Shown one piece after another: positions 10,401 through 17,596 of a stretch of 64,000 nt of DNA. How positions within the stretch are numbered: position 1 is the stretch's first letter; every line of letters starts with the position of its first letter. Source of the DNA: Kuenenia sp039794105 (GTDB lineage Bacteria > Planctomycetota > Brocadiia > Brocadiales > Brocadiaceae); the NCBI RefSeq assembly GCF_039794105.1, contig NZ_JBDIWA010000004.1, positions 89,688 through 153,687 on the forward strand, in the 5' to 3' direction. Below the pieces are notes generated by a model. The model saw nothing but the letters and a program-made list of their open reading frames with translations. It was not told the DNA's origin and did not search any database. The translations under genes were made by a program, and so were the position numbers.

Positions 10401-10920
10401 TGTTGATGCAAACCCTGCCGACAGACCATATGAAGGATGGAAACCAAACGATTCTTTCTATAAGGTATCAAGGCTTATGTTGAGGGCGAAGTATAATCCT
10501 GCGTACCCGTATAATTGTACAATGATGAAACATTCAGCCTGGATTTCCTCAGACAAAACGGTACAAGCACATGAGACAAGACCGGATGGTAGGGCGTTGT
10601 CTCCGAGCGGTTATCAGTCCAGCTTCCGCTACGGTTCACAGCAGAGTATTACAAGGGATTGGTCGATGCCAATGCACCAGTTGGATAGCCTTTTCCATAA
10701 GGCTAAAATCGGGATGAAGTTTATTTTCGGTTTCGAAGCTGATAATCATTGTATTAATACCGTGCCTAAGGAAACATTAGTAAAGATCACAAAGGCTGAG
10801 AATGGTGGCATGGGAGGAAAAGGCGTTTGGGATCCTGTTAAAACCGGATACACTGCCGGCAATGAGAATGATTTCATGAAGAAGTTTTTGAATGGTGAAT
10901 TAATAAAAGTTGATGCATAA
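7474..10920 (+). CDS. nxrA: Nitrite oxidoreductase alpha (catalytic, Mo-bis-MGD) subunit NxrA
   Basis: A 1148-residue type II DMSO-reductase-family catalytic subunit. A Tat signal (TRRAFLQVAG at 4-13) ends near AMA. The N-terminal Fe-S motif is C67-x3-D71-x3-C75-x39-C115, with an extra Cys66. An Asp stands where NarG-type enzymes have Cys and a Cys where they have His. The candidate Mo-ligand Asp is D275 in YTWHGDQAPG, aligned with the NarG Asp in YCDLPP. The enzyme oxidises nitrite to nitrate on the lumenal side and is Tat-exported with NxrB. GAAAGGAG precedes the ATG. A 16-bp inverted repeat follows the stop. Size, Tat signal and neighbours make the assignment near certain. Confidence 0.96.
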   Translation: MKLTRRAFLQVAGATGATLTLAKNAMAFRLLKPAVVVDNPLDTYPDRRWESVYRDQYQYDRTFTYCCSPNDTHACRIRAFVRNNVMMRVEQNYDHQNYTDLYGNQATRNWNPRMCLKGYTFHRRVYGPYRLRYPLIRKGWKRWADDGFPELTPENKSKYMFDNRGNDELLRASWDEAFTYASKGILHITKKYSGPEGAQKLIDQGYPKEMVDRMQGAGTRTFKGRGGMGLLGVIGKYGMYRFNNCLAIVDAHNRGVGPEQALGGRNWSNYTWHGDQAPGHPFSHGLQTSDVDMNDVRFSKLLIQTGKNLIENKMPEAHWVTEVMERGGKIVVITPEYSPSAQKADYWIPIRNNTDTALFLGITKILIDNKWYDADYVKKFTDFPLLVRTDTLKRVSPKDIIPNYKLQDISDGPSYHIQGLKDEQREIIGDFVVWDAKSKGPKAITRDDVGETLVKKGIDPVLEGSFKLKTVDGKEIEVMTLLEMYKIHLRDYDIDSVVDMTNSPKELIERLAKDIATIKPVAIHYGEGVNHYFHATLMNRSYYLPVMLTGNVGYFGSGSHTWAGNYKAGNFQASKWSGPGFYGWVAEDVFKPNLDPYASAKDLNIKGRALDEEVAYWNHSERPLIVNTPKYGRKVFTGKTHMPTPTKIMWFTNVNLINNAKHVYQMLKNVNPNIEQIMSTDIEITGSIEYADFAFPANSWVEFQEFEITTSCSNPFIQIWGKTGITPVYESKDDVKILAGMASKLGELLRDTRFEDNWKFALEGRASVYINRLLDGSTTMKGYTCEDILNGKYGEPGVALMLYRTYPRQPFWEQVHESLPFYTPTGRLQAYNDEPEIIEYGENFIVHREGPEATPYLPNAIVSTNPYIRPDDYGIPESAEHWEDRTVRNIKKSWEETKKTKNFLWEKGYHFYCVTPKSRHTVHSQWAVTDWNFIWNNNFGDPYRMDKRMPGVGEHQIHIHPQAAKDLGIEDGDYVYVDANPADRPYEGWKPNDSFYKVSRLMLRAKYNPAYPYNCTMMKHSAWISSDKTVQAHETRPDGRALSPSGYQSSFRYGSQQSITRDWSMPMHQLDSLFHKAKIGMKFIFGFEADNHCINTVPKETLVKITKAENGGMGGKGVWDPVKTGYTAGNENDFMKKFLNGELIKVDA

Positions 10921-10947
10921 TTTTTTAGATATAAAGTGATAGTGATA

Positions 10948-10993
10948 ACGAGCTAACAAATGTTGACTTAAGTTGATACATTTGTTAGCTCGT
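10948..10993 (+). promoter_or_regulatory. Strong hairpin between nxrA and the cupredoxin gene
   Basis: A perfect 16-bp inverted repeat, ACGAGCTAACAAATGT at 10948-10963 and its reverse complement at 10978-10993, with a 14-nt loop that itself contains the palindrome ACTTAAGT. There is no long T-run directly after the second arm, so it is not a classical intrinsic terminator. It could protect the 3' end of the nxrA message, attenuate readthrough into the next gene, or bind a regulator. Confidence 0.6.
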
Positions 10994-11035
10994 GTAATTT
11001 TATGTAAATTTTCAAATGGAGGAAGGCGAAGGCTT

Positions 11036-11764
11036 ATGAAAAGGATTTTAATTTATGGTATTCTTGCGATGACATTTGCAGTATCAATGCCAATTGCGTT
11101 GAAAACTCTCTATGCAGAAGAAAAAGAAGCTTTAAGTGCCGAGGAGGCGGCTGAGGCCCTGAAGAAATTGGAAGAAGCGCAGCAAAAATTGAAGAGGGTG
11201 GTTCAAAATATCCCAAAGATTGAGAACGGTGGTTCTATTACAGGGAAAGTAACATGTAAAAGGGAAAGGACAAATGAGAATGTTGTTGTGTTCCTTGAAA
11301 CCGTTGGCAATAATGATTTCCCCCCACCGTCTGAACATGCTGTTGTTGATCAGCTTAATCTTACGTATGTGCCAAGGGTGGTGGCTTTGCAAAAGGATAC
11401 GGTGGTGGATTTCCCCAATAGCGATGCGGTTCGCCATAATGTCTTTTCTCCGCCGACCGCGGCATTACAGTTTAATCTGGGTACATACCCAACTGGTGTT
11501 GTAAAAGAGGTGAAATTTGATGTTTTGGGAGAAACACCGCTTCTTTGTAATGTGCATGCGGAAATGGCCGGTTATGTTCTTTCGCTGGCAAATCCCTATT
11601 TTGCTATGACTGACAAGGAGGGAAATTATTCCATCAATAATATTCCTCCTGGAAAATATACGGTGAAGACCTGGCATGAAAAACTCAAAGGATTATCACA
11701 AGAGGTCACGGTAGAGACGGGAAAAACTGCTACTATTGATTTTGAACTGGCCAGAAGGAGATAA
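11036..11764 (+). CDS. Exported cupredoxin-like protein with carboxypeptidase-regulatory domain
   Basis: A 242-residue protein starting at 11036 (MKRILIYGIL); GGAGGA at 11018-11023 supports this start, and an upstream in-frame ATG at 10973 lies inside a hairpin. After a signal peptide (about 1-24, TLYA) comes a Glu/Lys-rich coiled coil (EEAAEALKKLEEAQQKLK). Then a cupredoxin-like beta domain carries HNVFSPP and CNVHAEM, a possible type I copper set (His, Cys-x2-His-x2-Met). The C-terminus has GNYSINNIPPGKYTVKTWHEK, typical of carboxypeptidase-regulatory domains. It is the last gene of the NXR cluster, ahead of a terminator. It may be a blue-copper electron carrier or a structural partner of NXR. 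Copper binding is predicted, not shown. Confidence 0.75.
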   Translation: MKRILIYGILAMTFAVSMPIALKTLYAEEKEALSAEEAAEALKKLEEAQQKLKRVVQNIPKIENGGSITGKVTCKRERTNENVVVFLETVGNNDFPPPSEHAVVDQLNLTYVPRVVALQKDTVVDFPNSDAVRHNVFSPPTAALQFNLGTYPTGVVKEVKFDVLGETPLLCNVHAEMAGYVLSLANPYFAMTDKEGNYSINNIPPGKYTVKTWHEKLKGLSQEVTVETGKTATIDFELARRR

Positions 11765-11778
11765 TCAACTTTGTAGAT

Positions 11779-11822
11779 CAAAAAAAATCCTGGTGAACAG
11801 TGCGGTTTGCCAGGATTTTTTT
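11779..11822 (+). terminator. Intrinsic terminator of the NXR operon
   Basis: A hairpin with arms TCCTGG (11788-11793) and CCAGGA (11810-11815), followed by TTTTTTTG and preceded by an A-run (11780-11787). The flanking A and T runs make it potentially bidirectional. It lies 15 bases after the last gene of the nxr cluster and ahead of the convergent gpsA. Confidence 0.85.
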
Positions 11823-11841
11823 GTTAATAGAACGCCATAGT

Positions 11842-11913
11842 GCATGGGCGAAGCATTTGCTATAAATTGTATAAATGCGTTCATATCCAGGCTGGCAAAT
11901 GCTTCGCCCATGC
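11842..11913. repeat. 19-bp perfect inverted repeat between convergent genes
   Basis: Arms at 11842-11860 (GCATGGGCGAAGCATTTGC) and 11895-11913 are perfect reverse complements with a 34-nt A/T-rich loop. The right arm is followed by TTTTTTTT, so it may act as a second plus-strand terminator. The arm sequence GGCGAAGCATTTGCC looks like a REP-type dispersed element. It lies between the NXR terminator and the end of gpsA. Confidence 0.7.
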
Positions 11914-11957
11914 TTTTTTTTAAAACCAAAGTGTTGGAAAAATTTTAATGCAGCATT

Positions 11958-12980
11958 TTAATAAATTTCTTCTATCTCTGATTTTGGGGTGCGCAGCATT
12001 AGGTTGTTGAGCGCCTCCAATGGTTTTTTCCCAGAGAACAATACGGAATAAATTTCATGGGTAATTGGCATTTCAATACGGTATTTCTTTGAAAGTTCGA
12101 TAACCGATTTAGTTGTCCACACCCCTTCCGCGATTTGCTTCATATCACGTAATATTTCCTCCAACATCTTTCCTTTGCCGATTTGTTCTCCCACCCATCT
12201 GTTTCTTCCATAAGGGCTGATACAGGTAGTTATTAAATCGCCCAGTCCGGAAAGCCCTGAGAAGGTTATTTTTTTTGCACCCATAGCAGTGCCAAGACGG
12301 CTTATTTCCGCTAAACCGCGGGTGATGAGCGCCGCTTTTGTAGTGTCTCCCAGACTTAATCCGTCGCATATGCCGGCGGCAATTGCAATCACATTTTTCA
12401 AGGCAGCTCCTATTTCTACACCAATTATATCTGTATTTGTATAAACTCTAAACCGGTCAGTTGTAAAAAGTTCCTGTACGGTTTGTGCTAAAGATAAATC
12501 ATTTGAAGATGCAACAATAGTCGTTGGCAAGCCATGGGCAACCTCTTCTGCATGGCTAGGTCCCAAAAGCAAAGATACCGGCGGGTCTCCTAGTACATCG
12601 TGGATAATTTCGCTTGGCCGCATGAGTGTTTCATTTTCGATCCCTTTGGTAATACTGATGATGGGAGTTTTGTCGACAAATACCTCCTTAAATTTAAGCA
12701 GCACTGAACGCAAATAAGGAGTGGGAGTCGCGGATAGGATAAATTGTGTATCCATTAATGTGCCGGTAATTTCAGAAGTAATAGCAATATCCGGAGGGAT
12801 GGTAATGCCTTTTAAATATTTTGTGTTTTCCCTTTTTTCGTTTAAATAATCAGTATAAGACTTGTCATGTCCCCAAAGACTGATTTTATTGCCTTTATTG
12901 TATAATAAAATGGCGAGAGCAGTTCCCCAGCCACCATTTCCAATGACAGTAATATTTTTTGCACTAAAGTTTTGAGTCAT
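11958..12980 (-). CDS. gpsA: Glycerol-3-phosphate dehydrogenase [NAD(P)+]
   Basis: The enzyme reduces dihydroxyacetone phosphate to sn-glycerol 3-phosphate for phospholipid (and probably ladderane lipid) head groups. A Rossmann motif GNGGWGTALA lies near the start, and LLGPSHAEEVAHGLPT and ALKNVIAIAAGICDGL are the family's catalytic region. I place the start at 12980 (MTQNFSAKN), giving 340 residues, near the family's usual 330-340. The longer in-frame start at 13028 lies within the glyA terminator hairpin. An alternative is ATG at 12992. No clear ribosome-binding site is visible. It is the last gene of the prfB-glyA-gpsA run. Confidence 0.92.
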   Translation of the reverse strand: MTQNFSAKNITVIGNGGWGTALAILLYNKGNKISLWGHDKSYTDYLNEKRENTKYLKGITIPPDIAITSEITGTLMDTQFILSATPTPYLRSVLLKFKEVFVDKTPIISITKGIENETLMRPSEIIHDVLGDPPVSLLLGPSHAEEVAHGLPTTIVASSNDLSLAQTVQELFTTDRFRVYTNTDIIGVEIGAALKNVIAIAAGICDGLSLGDTTKAALITRGLAEISRLGTAMGAKKITFSGLSGLGDLITTCISPYGRNRWVGEQIGKGKMLEEILRDMKQIAEGVWTTKSVIELSKKYRIEMPITHEIYSVLFSGKKPLEALNNLMLRTPKSEIEEIY

Positions 12981-12992
12981 TTTTATTTGCAT

Positions 12993-13024
12993 ATAAAAAC
13001 AGGCTGGATTTAATCCAGCCTGTT
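12993..13024 (-). terminator. Intrinsic terminator after glyA
   Basis: Arms at 13012-13024 and 12998-13010 (AACAGGCTGGATT and AATCCAGCCTGTT) form a 13-bp perfect stem with a one-base centre. Read on the minus strand it runs into TTTTTAT, a classical intrinsic terminator. It separates glyA from gpsA and argues against the longest gpsA open frame. Confidence 0.8.
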
Positions 13025-13068
13025 GCATAAGATAGTTTGTAAATAAAAACTAATGGGCACATTAATCT

Positions 13069-14328
13069 CTATTTTGTTGACTGGCAAGCACCTGATTCGT
13101 GCAATGGATAAGCGGCGCATAAATCTTTTACAATGTTTTTAACAGCATTTTTTGCATGGTCATCATGTGGGCGGGATAAAATTTTGTCAATGCATTCTGC
13201 AATCTTTACTGAATCCTTTTCGTCCATTCCTCTGGAAGCAATTGTCGGCGTTCCGATACGAATACCGCTCGGTTCATTTGCCCCTCTTTCATCATAAGGA
13301 ATGGTGTTTCTGTTCAGTACTATATTAGCAGTTTCAAGCAGTATTTGTGCTTCTTTGCCAGTGATGTTCTTGTTGCGTAAATCAACGAGAAATAAGTGAT
13401 TATCCGTACCGCCGGAAACTATGTCATATCCCTTTTTAACAAATTCATTGGCCATGGCTTGTGCATTTTTAACTGTTTGTTGCTGGCATTTTTTAAATTC
13501 GTCAGACATCGCTTCCTTAAAGGCTACTGCCTTTGCAGCGATACTATGCATAAAAGGGCCTCCCTGGATTCCGGGAAACACCGTTGCGTCAATCTGTTTT
13601 GCATATTTGGATTTACACAAAATAAGACCACCCCTGGGCCCGCGTAATGTTTTATGGGTTGTTGTGGTAACAAAATCGGCAAAAGGAACCGGAGAAGGAT
13701 GAACGCCTGCCGCAATCAGGCCAGCGATATGCGCGATATCTGCCATAAAATAAGCGCCGATTTCATCTGCAACAGCCCTGAATTTTTTAAAGTCAATAAT
13801 TCGCGGATAGGCGCTTGCCCCGGCAATAATGAGTTTTGGTTTAAATTCAAGAGCTATGTTGCGTAACTCATCGTAATCTATGCAGCCAGTTTCTCTCTTT
13901 ACCCCATAGTGGGATATTTCGTACATCATCCCGGAAAAATTCTTTTTAAAGCCGTGTGTTAAGTGTCCGCCGTGTGAGAGGTCCATGCCCAGTACCCGGT
14001 CTCCCGGCTTTAGTACGGCAAAACATACTGCCATATTTGCCTGCGAACCTGCATTTGGCTGTACATTAGCATGCTCAGCGCCAAATATCTGCATTGCCCT
14101 TTGCACGGCCAAATGCTCTACGGTATCTACATTCGAACAACCTGCATACCATCGCTTGTTAACATATCCCTCCGCGTATTTGTTGGTCATAAGAGAACCT
14201 TGTGCTTCTTGTACGGCAAGGCTGCATATATTTTCTGATGCGATTAAATCAATTGTTTCCTGCTGCCTTTTAGCTTCTTCCTGTATAGCATTCCAGACTT
14301 CCGGGTCGTCATGTTTTAACGTTGTCAT
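13069..14328 (-). CDS. glyA: Serine hydroxymethyltransferase
   Basis: A PLP enzyme converting serine and tetrahydrofolate to glycine and methylene-tetrahydrofolate. The 419-residue length is typical. Motifs are ETIDLIASENICS near the N-terminus, YAEGYVNKRWYAGC, SHGGHLTHG, and the PLP-lysine segment TTTTHKTLRGPRGG. The start overlaps the 3' end of prfB by 20 bases on the same strand, so the two are probably co-transcribed. It ends just before an intrinsic terminator. With gcvT/gcvH and tdh/kbl elsewhere in the window it makes a well-stocked glycine/one-carbon set. Confidence 0.96.
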   Translation of the reverse strand: MTTLKHDDPEVWNAIQEEAKRQQETIDLIASENICSLAVQEAQGSLMTNKYAEGYVNKRWYAGCSNVDTVEHLAVQRAMQIFGAEHANVQPNAGSQANMAVCFAVLKPGDRVLGMDLSHGGHLTHGFKKNFSGMMYEISHYGVKRETGCIDYDELRNIALEFKPKLIIAGASAYPRIIDFKKFRAVADEIGAYFMADIAHIAGLIAAGVHPSPVPFADFVTTTTHKTLRGPRGGLILCKSKYAKQIDATVFPGIQGGPFMHSIAAKAVAFKEAMSDEFKKCQQQTVKNAQAMANEFVKKGYDIVSGGTDNHLFLVDLRNKNITGKEAQILLETANIVLNRNTIPYDERGANEPSGIRIGTPTIASRGMDEKDSVKIAECIDKILSRPHDDHAKNAVKNIVKDLCAAYPLHESGACQSTK

Positions 14329-15455
14329 AATTCCTCATTTTTGTTAATAAATTTGATTTTGCCATTTTCCATTTTAAATAAGCTTCAATAAACCCCTCTA
14401 TTTCACCATCTAACATTGCCTGTGTATTACCACTTTCCTTGCCCGTTCGTAAATCTTTAACGAGCGAGTACGGTTGTAATACATATGATCGTATCTGGTT
14501 TCCCCAGGCGATTTCGCCTTTTTCGTCATAGGCGGCAGATAATTCCCTTTTCTTTTCCTTCTCCTTTATTTGATATATCTTTGCTTTTAACATGTTGATT
14601 GCCCGTCTTCGGTTTTGATGCTGTGAGCGTTCACTTTGGCATGCTATTACAATTCCGGTAGGCAAATGAGTAATACGAACCGCAGAAGATGTTTTATTTA
14701 CATGCTGCCCGCCTGCCCCTGATGAACGGTATGTATCTACCTGTAATTCATTGTCGTTTATTTCTATTTCCTCTTCCTCTTCTATTTCCGGCAATACATC
14801 AACAGCGGCAAAAGAAGTATGTCTTCTGGCATTAGAATCAAATGGAGAAATTCTTACTAAACGGTGTACACCAATTTCAGATTTTAAATGCCCATAAACA
14901 TACTCGCCTTCGATGAGAACGGTAATTCTTTTTAGTCCGGCTTCTTCCCCCGTGAGTGAATCAATGAGAGAGAGTGTGTGACCTTTTTTTTCTGCCCAGC
15001 GTGAATACATACGAAAAAGCATAGAAGCCCAATCGCATGATTCCGTTCCTCCTGCCCCGGCGTAAATACTCAGGTAGGCGTTACAATGGTCATGGGCTTC
15101 GCCAAGCATTGTATGTAGCTCGAGTTTTTCAAGTTTTTGTGTAAATAATGCAATATCCCCAGCTATCTCCGCGGTTGTTCTTTCATCGCTTTCTTCTTCC
15201 ATAAGGTCAACCAGAAACTCTATCTCTTCGTAAGTTTTTTGTAATTCCTGCAGAGGCAATACAATTCCTTTGAGAGTTTTTAATTTATTAACAATCTGCT
15301 GCGCCTTGTCCTTGTTTTCCCAAAACCCCGGAGAAGATAGTTTGTTTTCAAGTTCGGTTAGCTCTTTTTCTTTGCTTACTACATCAAAGAGAGTCCTTTA
15401 TGTTAATGAGACGTTCACGGAGGTTAGGAAGATCTTTTCTGATATTTTCGGTCAT
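14309..15455 (-). CDS. prfB: Peptide chain release factor 2, with programmed +1 frameshift
   Basis: RF2 releases peptides at UGA and UAA codons. The gene is complement(join(14309..15385,15387..15455)), 381 residues. Translation starts at the ATG at 15455-15453 (AGGA just upstream) and reads 23 codons, ending in CTT, to an in-frame TGA at 15386-15384. A +1 slip on CTT-T continues as DVVSKEKEL. AAAGGA lies upstream of CTTTGA as the stimulatory Shine-Dalgarno element. The body carries the release-factor GGQ motif (GAGGQHVNKTSSAVR) and the RF2-type SPF tripeptide (VRISPFDSNARR). Without the frameshift an annotator sees only a 316-residue fragment. The 3' end overlaps glyA. Confidence 0.95.
15384..15400 (-). 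promoter_or_regulatory. prfB autoregulatory frameshift site (CUU UGA)
   Basis: On the minus strand the sequence is AAAGGACTCTCTTTGA. CUU (15389-15387) is the slippery codon and UGA (15386-15384) is the stop read by RF2 itself. AAAGGA upstream is the internal Shine-Dalgarno-like stimulator, with slightly wider spacing than the E. coli site. Low RF2 favours the +1 shift, giving feedback control of RF2 level. Confidence 0.9.
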
Positions 15456-16103
15456 TTTTTTCCTGTTTCTTTGTTTAAAAAGTTGTAAGATTCCAAAAAG
15501 GGCATTTTTGGTGTGAAATCAATAAAAGAGAGAATTAGTAATTTTAAGAGGTACTCTTGAATATAAAAACCATTATTTAAAAATTCCGGGCGAAAATAGA
15601 ATTGTTTTATTTGTGAGTTTTATGAAGATGTTTTTTACGTGAAATAGTATCGGTAATGTCTAATAAATGTCCAAAATATAAGGATGAATATTACAAAAAA
15701 CTATTAAATGTGTCAATACGGAATTTGTATTTGACTTGGGACTAATATATACGTACCATTTGTGCGCTTGATATTTTTATAAAATAACATGGGTTGCTTG
15801 TTCGTATCTGGAAAGAGATGGAGATATAGTAAAATAAATATTTTCCGGAAAGTATTTAAAGAATATTACAATTTTAAGCCATAGTTGAATGCTTAAATTT
15901 CTAAAATCAGTTTGTGATTATGGAGGTAAATTTATCAGGGGTTGTGTGGTGTTTGCCTGGGGATGGCTGAGGTTTGAAAGCATTCGTTACTTTATATCAA
16001 GGTTTTCTAAAAGTGGGCAATGTTGTGAATTAACAGAGGGTTTTTGTGCCGTCGTTTGTTTTTATCAATGTATTAATAACAAGAGAGAGTCTGATACAAA
16101 ATT
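15456..16103 (+). other. Divergent intergenic region between prfB and rsmD
   Basis: About 650 A/T-rich bases between divergently transcribed genes. It should contain the prfB promoter on the minus strand and the rsmD-ispE-spoVG promoter on the plus strand. A 74-residue open frame at 15889-16113 (starts MLKFLKSVC, Cys- and aromatic-rich) has no recognisable domain and runs into rsmD, so it is not called. No RNA family was recognised. Confidence 0.4.
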
Positions 16104-16700
16104 GTGCGTGTAATTGCGGGAAGTGCAAAGGGTGTTTTGCTTTGTTCTCCTAAAGGGAACAAAACAAGGCCAATACCGGATAATGTGAAAGAATCACTGT
16201 TTAACATATTGGCGGAGATCCTCCCGGATAGTCGCGTGCTGGATTTATATGCCGGTACGGGGGCTGTTGGGATAGAGGCGTTAAGCAGGGGTGCAAAATC
16301 ATGTTTGTTTGTGGAGAATGGCACGTTTGCAATCCAGGCGATAGAAAAAAACATCCGCGCAACAAAACTGCTTAACAAGTCGGTAATCGTAAGATGTGAT
16401 GTGCTTAAAACCATCCCCTTTCTGGAGCAAAATACCGACGGGATTGATATTGTTTTTGCCTGTCCGCCATATCCCCTTGCCGACAATAGTTCTTATAGAG
16501 AAAAATTGCTGATGCTCTTGTCAACCTTATTCGAAAAAGACATTGTTTGTCCGGGAGGCATTGTTGTGTTTCAGCATAGAAAGATAACGCTGGAGATGCC
16601 GCCGGGGGCTTTGTTTTTAAAGTTGTACGATACGAGAAGTTATAGAGAAACACAAATATCTTTTTTCGAAAAAAACATTACCGTGGGAAACATGTCATGA
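16104..16700 (+). CDS. rsmD: 16S rRNA (guanine966-N2)-methyltransferase RsmD
   Basis: A 198-residue Rossmann methyltransferase modifying 16S rRNA. The N-terminal RVIAGSAKG, the loop RPIPDNVKESLFNIL, and the SAM motif LDLYAGTGAVGIEALSRGA are diagnostic. The catalytic NPPY-type motif, normally DPPY in RsmD, reads ACPPY here (near 121-125), a substitution worth noting. The start is GTG at 16104 with AGAGAGAG about a dozen bases before it. The stop overlaps the ispE start (ATGA), indicating translational coupling. Confidence 0.88.
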   Translation: MRVIAGSAKGVLLCSPKGNKTRPIPDNVKESLFNILAEILPDSRVLDLYAGTGAVGIEALSRGAKSCLFVENGTFAIQAIEKNIRATKLLNKSVIVRCDVLKTIPFLEQNTDGIDIVFACPPYPLADNSSYREKLLMLLSTLFEKDIVCPGGIVVFQHRKITLEMPPGALFLKLYDTRSYRETQISFFEKNITVGNMS

Positions 16701-17584
16701 AGTTTTGGGAAGATCGGGGGAAAATAAAAATTGCAGCGCCTGCAAAAATCAATCTGTTTCTTGAGATTTTGGGGAAACGTCCAGATGGATATCATGAAAT
16801 CGAAACCGTTATGCAAAAGGTGTGTTTATGCGATTACCTTTATTTGGAAGACAATGAAGGTCTGGAACTCAGTTGTTCAAATCCAGGACTTGAAACGGGT
16901 GAAAATAACCTGATTGTTAAAGCGGTGCGATTATTGCAAAAAGAATCGGGAGTTTCCAGAGGGGTAAAGATATTTTTAGAAAAAAATATACCGGTAGGGG
17001 CAGGTCTTGGCGGCGGGAGCAGTGATGCTGCAGCTACTTTAATCGGCATAAATAAGATGTGGCGGCTTGGGTATGATAGTGAAAAATTAATGTTGTTTGC
17101 AAGCAGGCTTGGTTCCGATGTCCCTTTTTTTGTAGGCGAGAATACGGCTATTTGCAGAGGAAGGGGGGAAATTATTCAGCCATTCCCATCCCGGGTAATA
17201 TATCATTATGTAATAGTGTATCCGGGCTTTGAGGTAAGTACTGCTACCATATATAAAAATTTCAAAATTGGCTTGACAAAAAATTTGAAAGATGTTAGTT
17301 TCACCTTGCGTTTCTTAGAGTCAGACGATGCTACTCTGCTGGGGAAGTGTTTGCACAATCGGTTAGAAGACGTCGTTTTTAAGCTCTATCCTCAACTTGA
17401 AGAAATTAGACAGAAATTGAGAAAATTTGATTTTTGTGGAGTGCTTTTATCAGGAAGCGGTTCTGCAATGTATGGATTATGCAGAAGTGGAAGTGATGCA
17501 AATAATATAGGACAAAAATTAAAAACGTTTGGTATTGGTGATGTTTTTGTGGTAACCAGTGATTTCGAAGGCATAACTAAGTGA
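16697..17584 (+). CDS. ispE: 4-diphosphocytidyl-2-C-methyl-D-erythritol kinase
   Basis: A GHMP-family kinase of the MEP isoprenoid pathway, which supplies hopanoid and quinone precursors. The 295-residue length is normal. Diagnostic motifs are APAKINLFLEILGKRPDGYHE at the N-terminus, the ATP loop PVGAGLGGGSSDAAATL, and LLSGSGSAMYGL near the C-terminus. It overlaps rsmD by four bases and is followed after 12 bases by spoVG, a linkage also seen in Firmicutes. Confidence 0.95.
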   Translation: MKFWEDRGKIKIAAPAKINLFLEILGKRPDGYHEIETVMQKVCLCDYLYLEDNEGLELSCSNPGLETGENNLIVKAVRLLQKESGVSRGVKIFLEKNIPVGAGLGGGSSDAAATLIGINKMWRLGYDSEKLMLFASRLGSDVPFFVGENTAICRGRGEIIQPFPSRVIYHYVIVYPGFEVSTATIYKNFKIGLTKNLKDVSFTLRFLESDDATLLGKCLHNRLEDVVFKLYPQLEEIRQKLRKFDFCGVLLSGSGSAMYGLCRSGSDANNIGQKLKTFGIGDVFVVTSDFEGITK

Positions 17585-17596
17585 ACAGGAAAGGGG

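Noticed and set aside
15889..16113. 74-residue open frame MLKFLKSVC..., Cys-rich
   Set aside because: No ribosome-binding site in usual spacing, no recognised domain, runs into rsmD. Could be real but unsupported.
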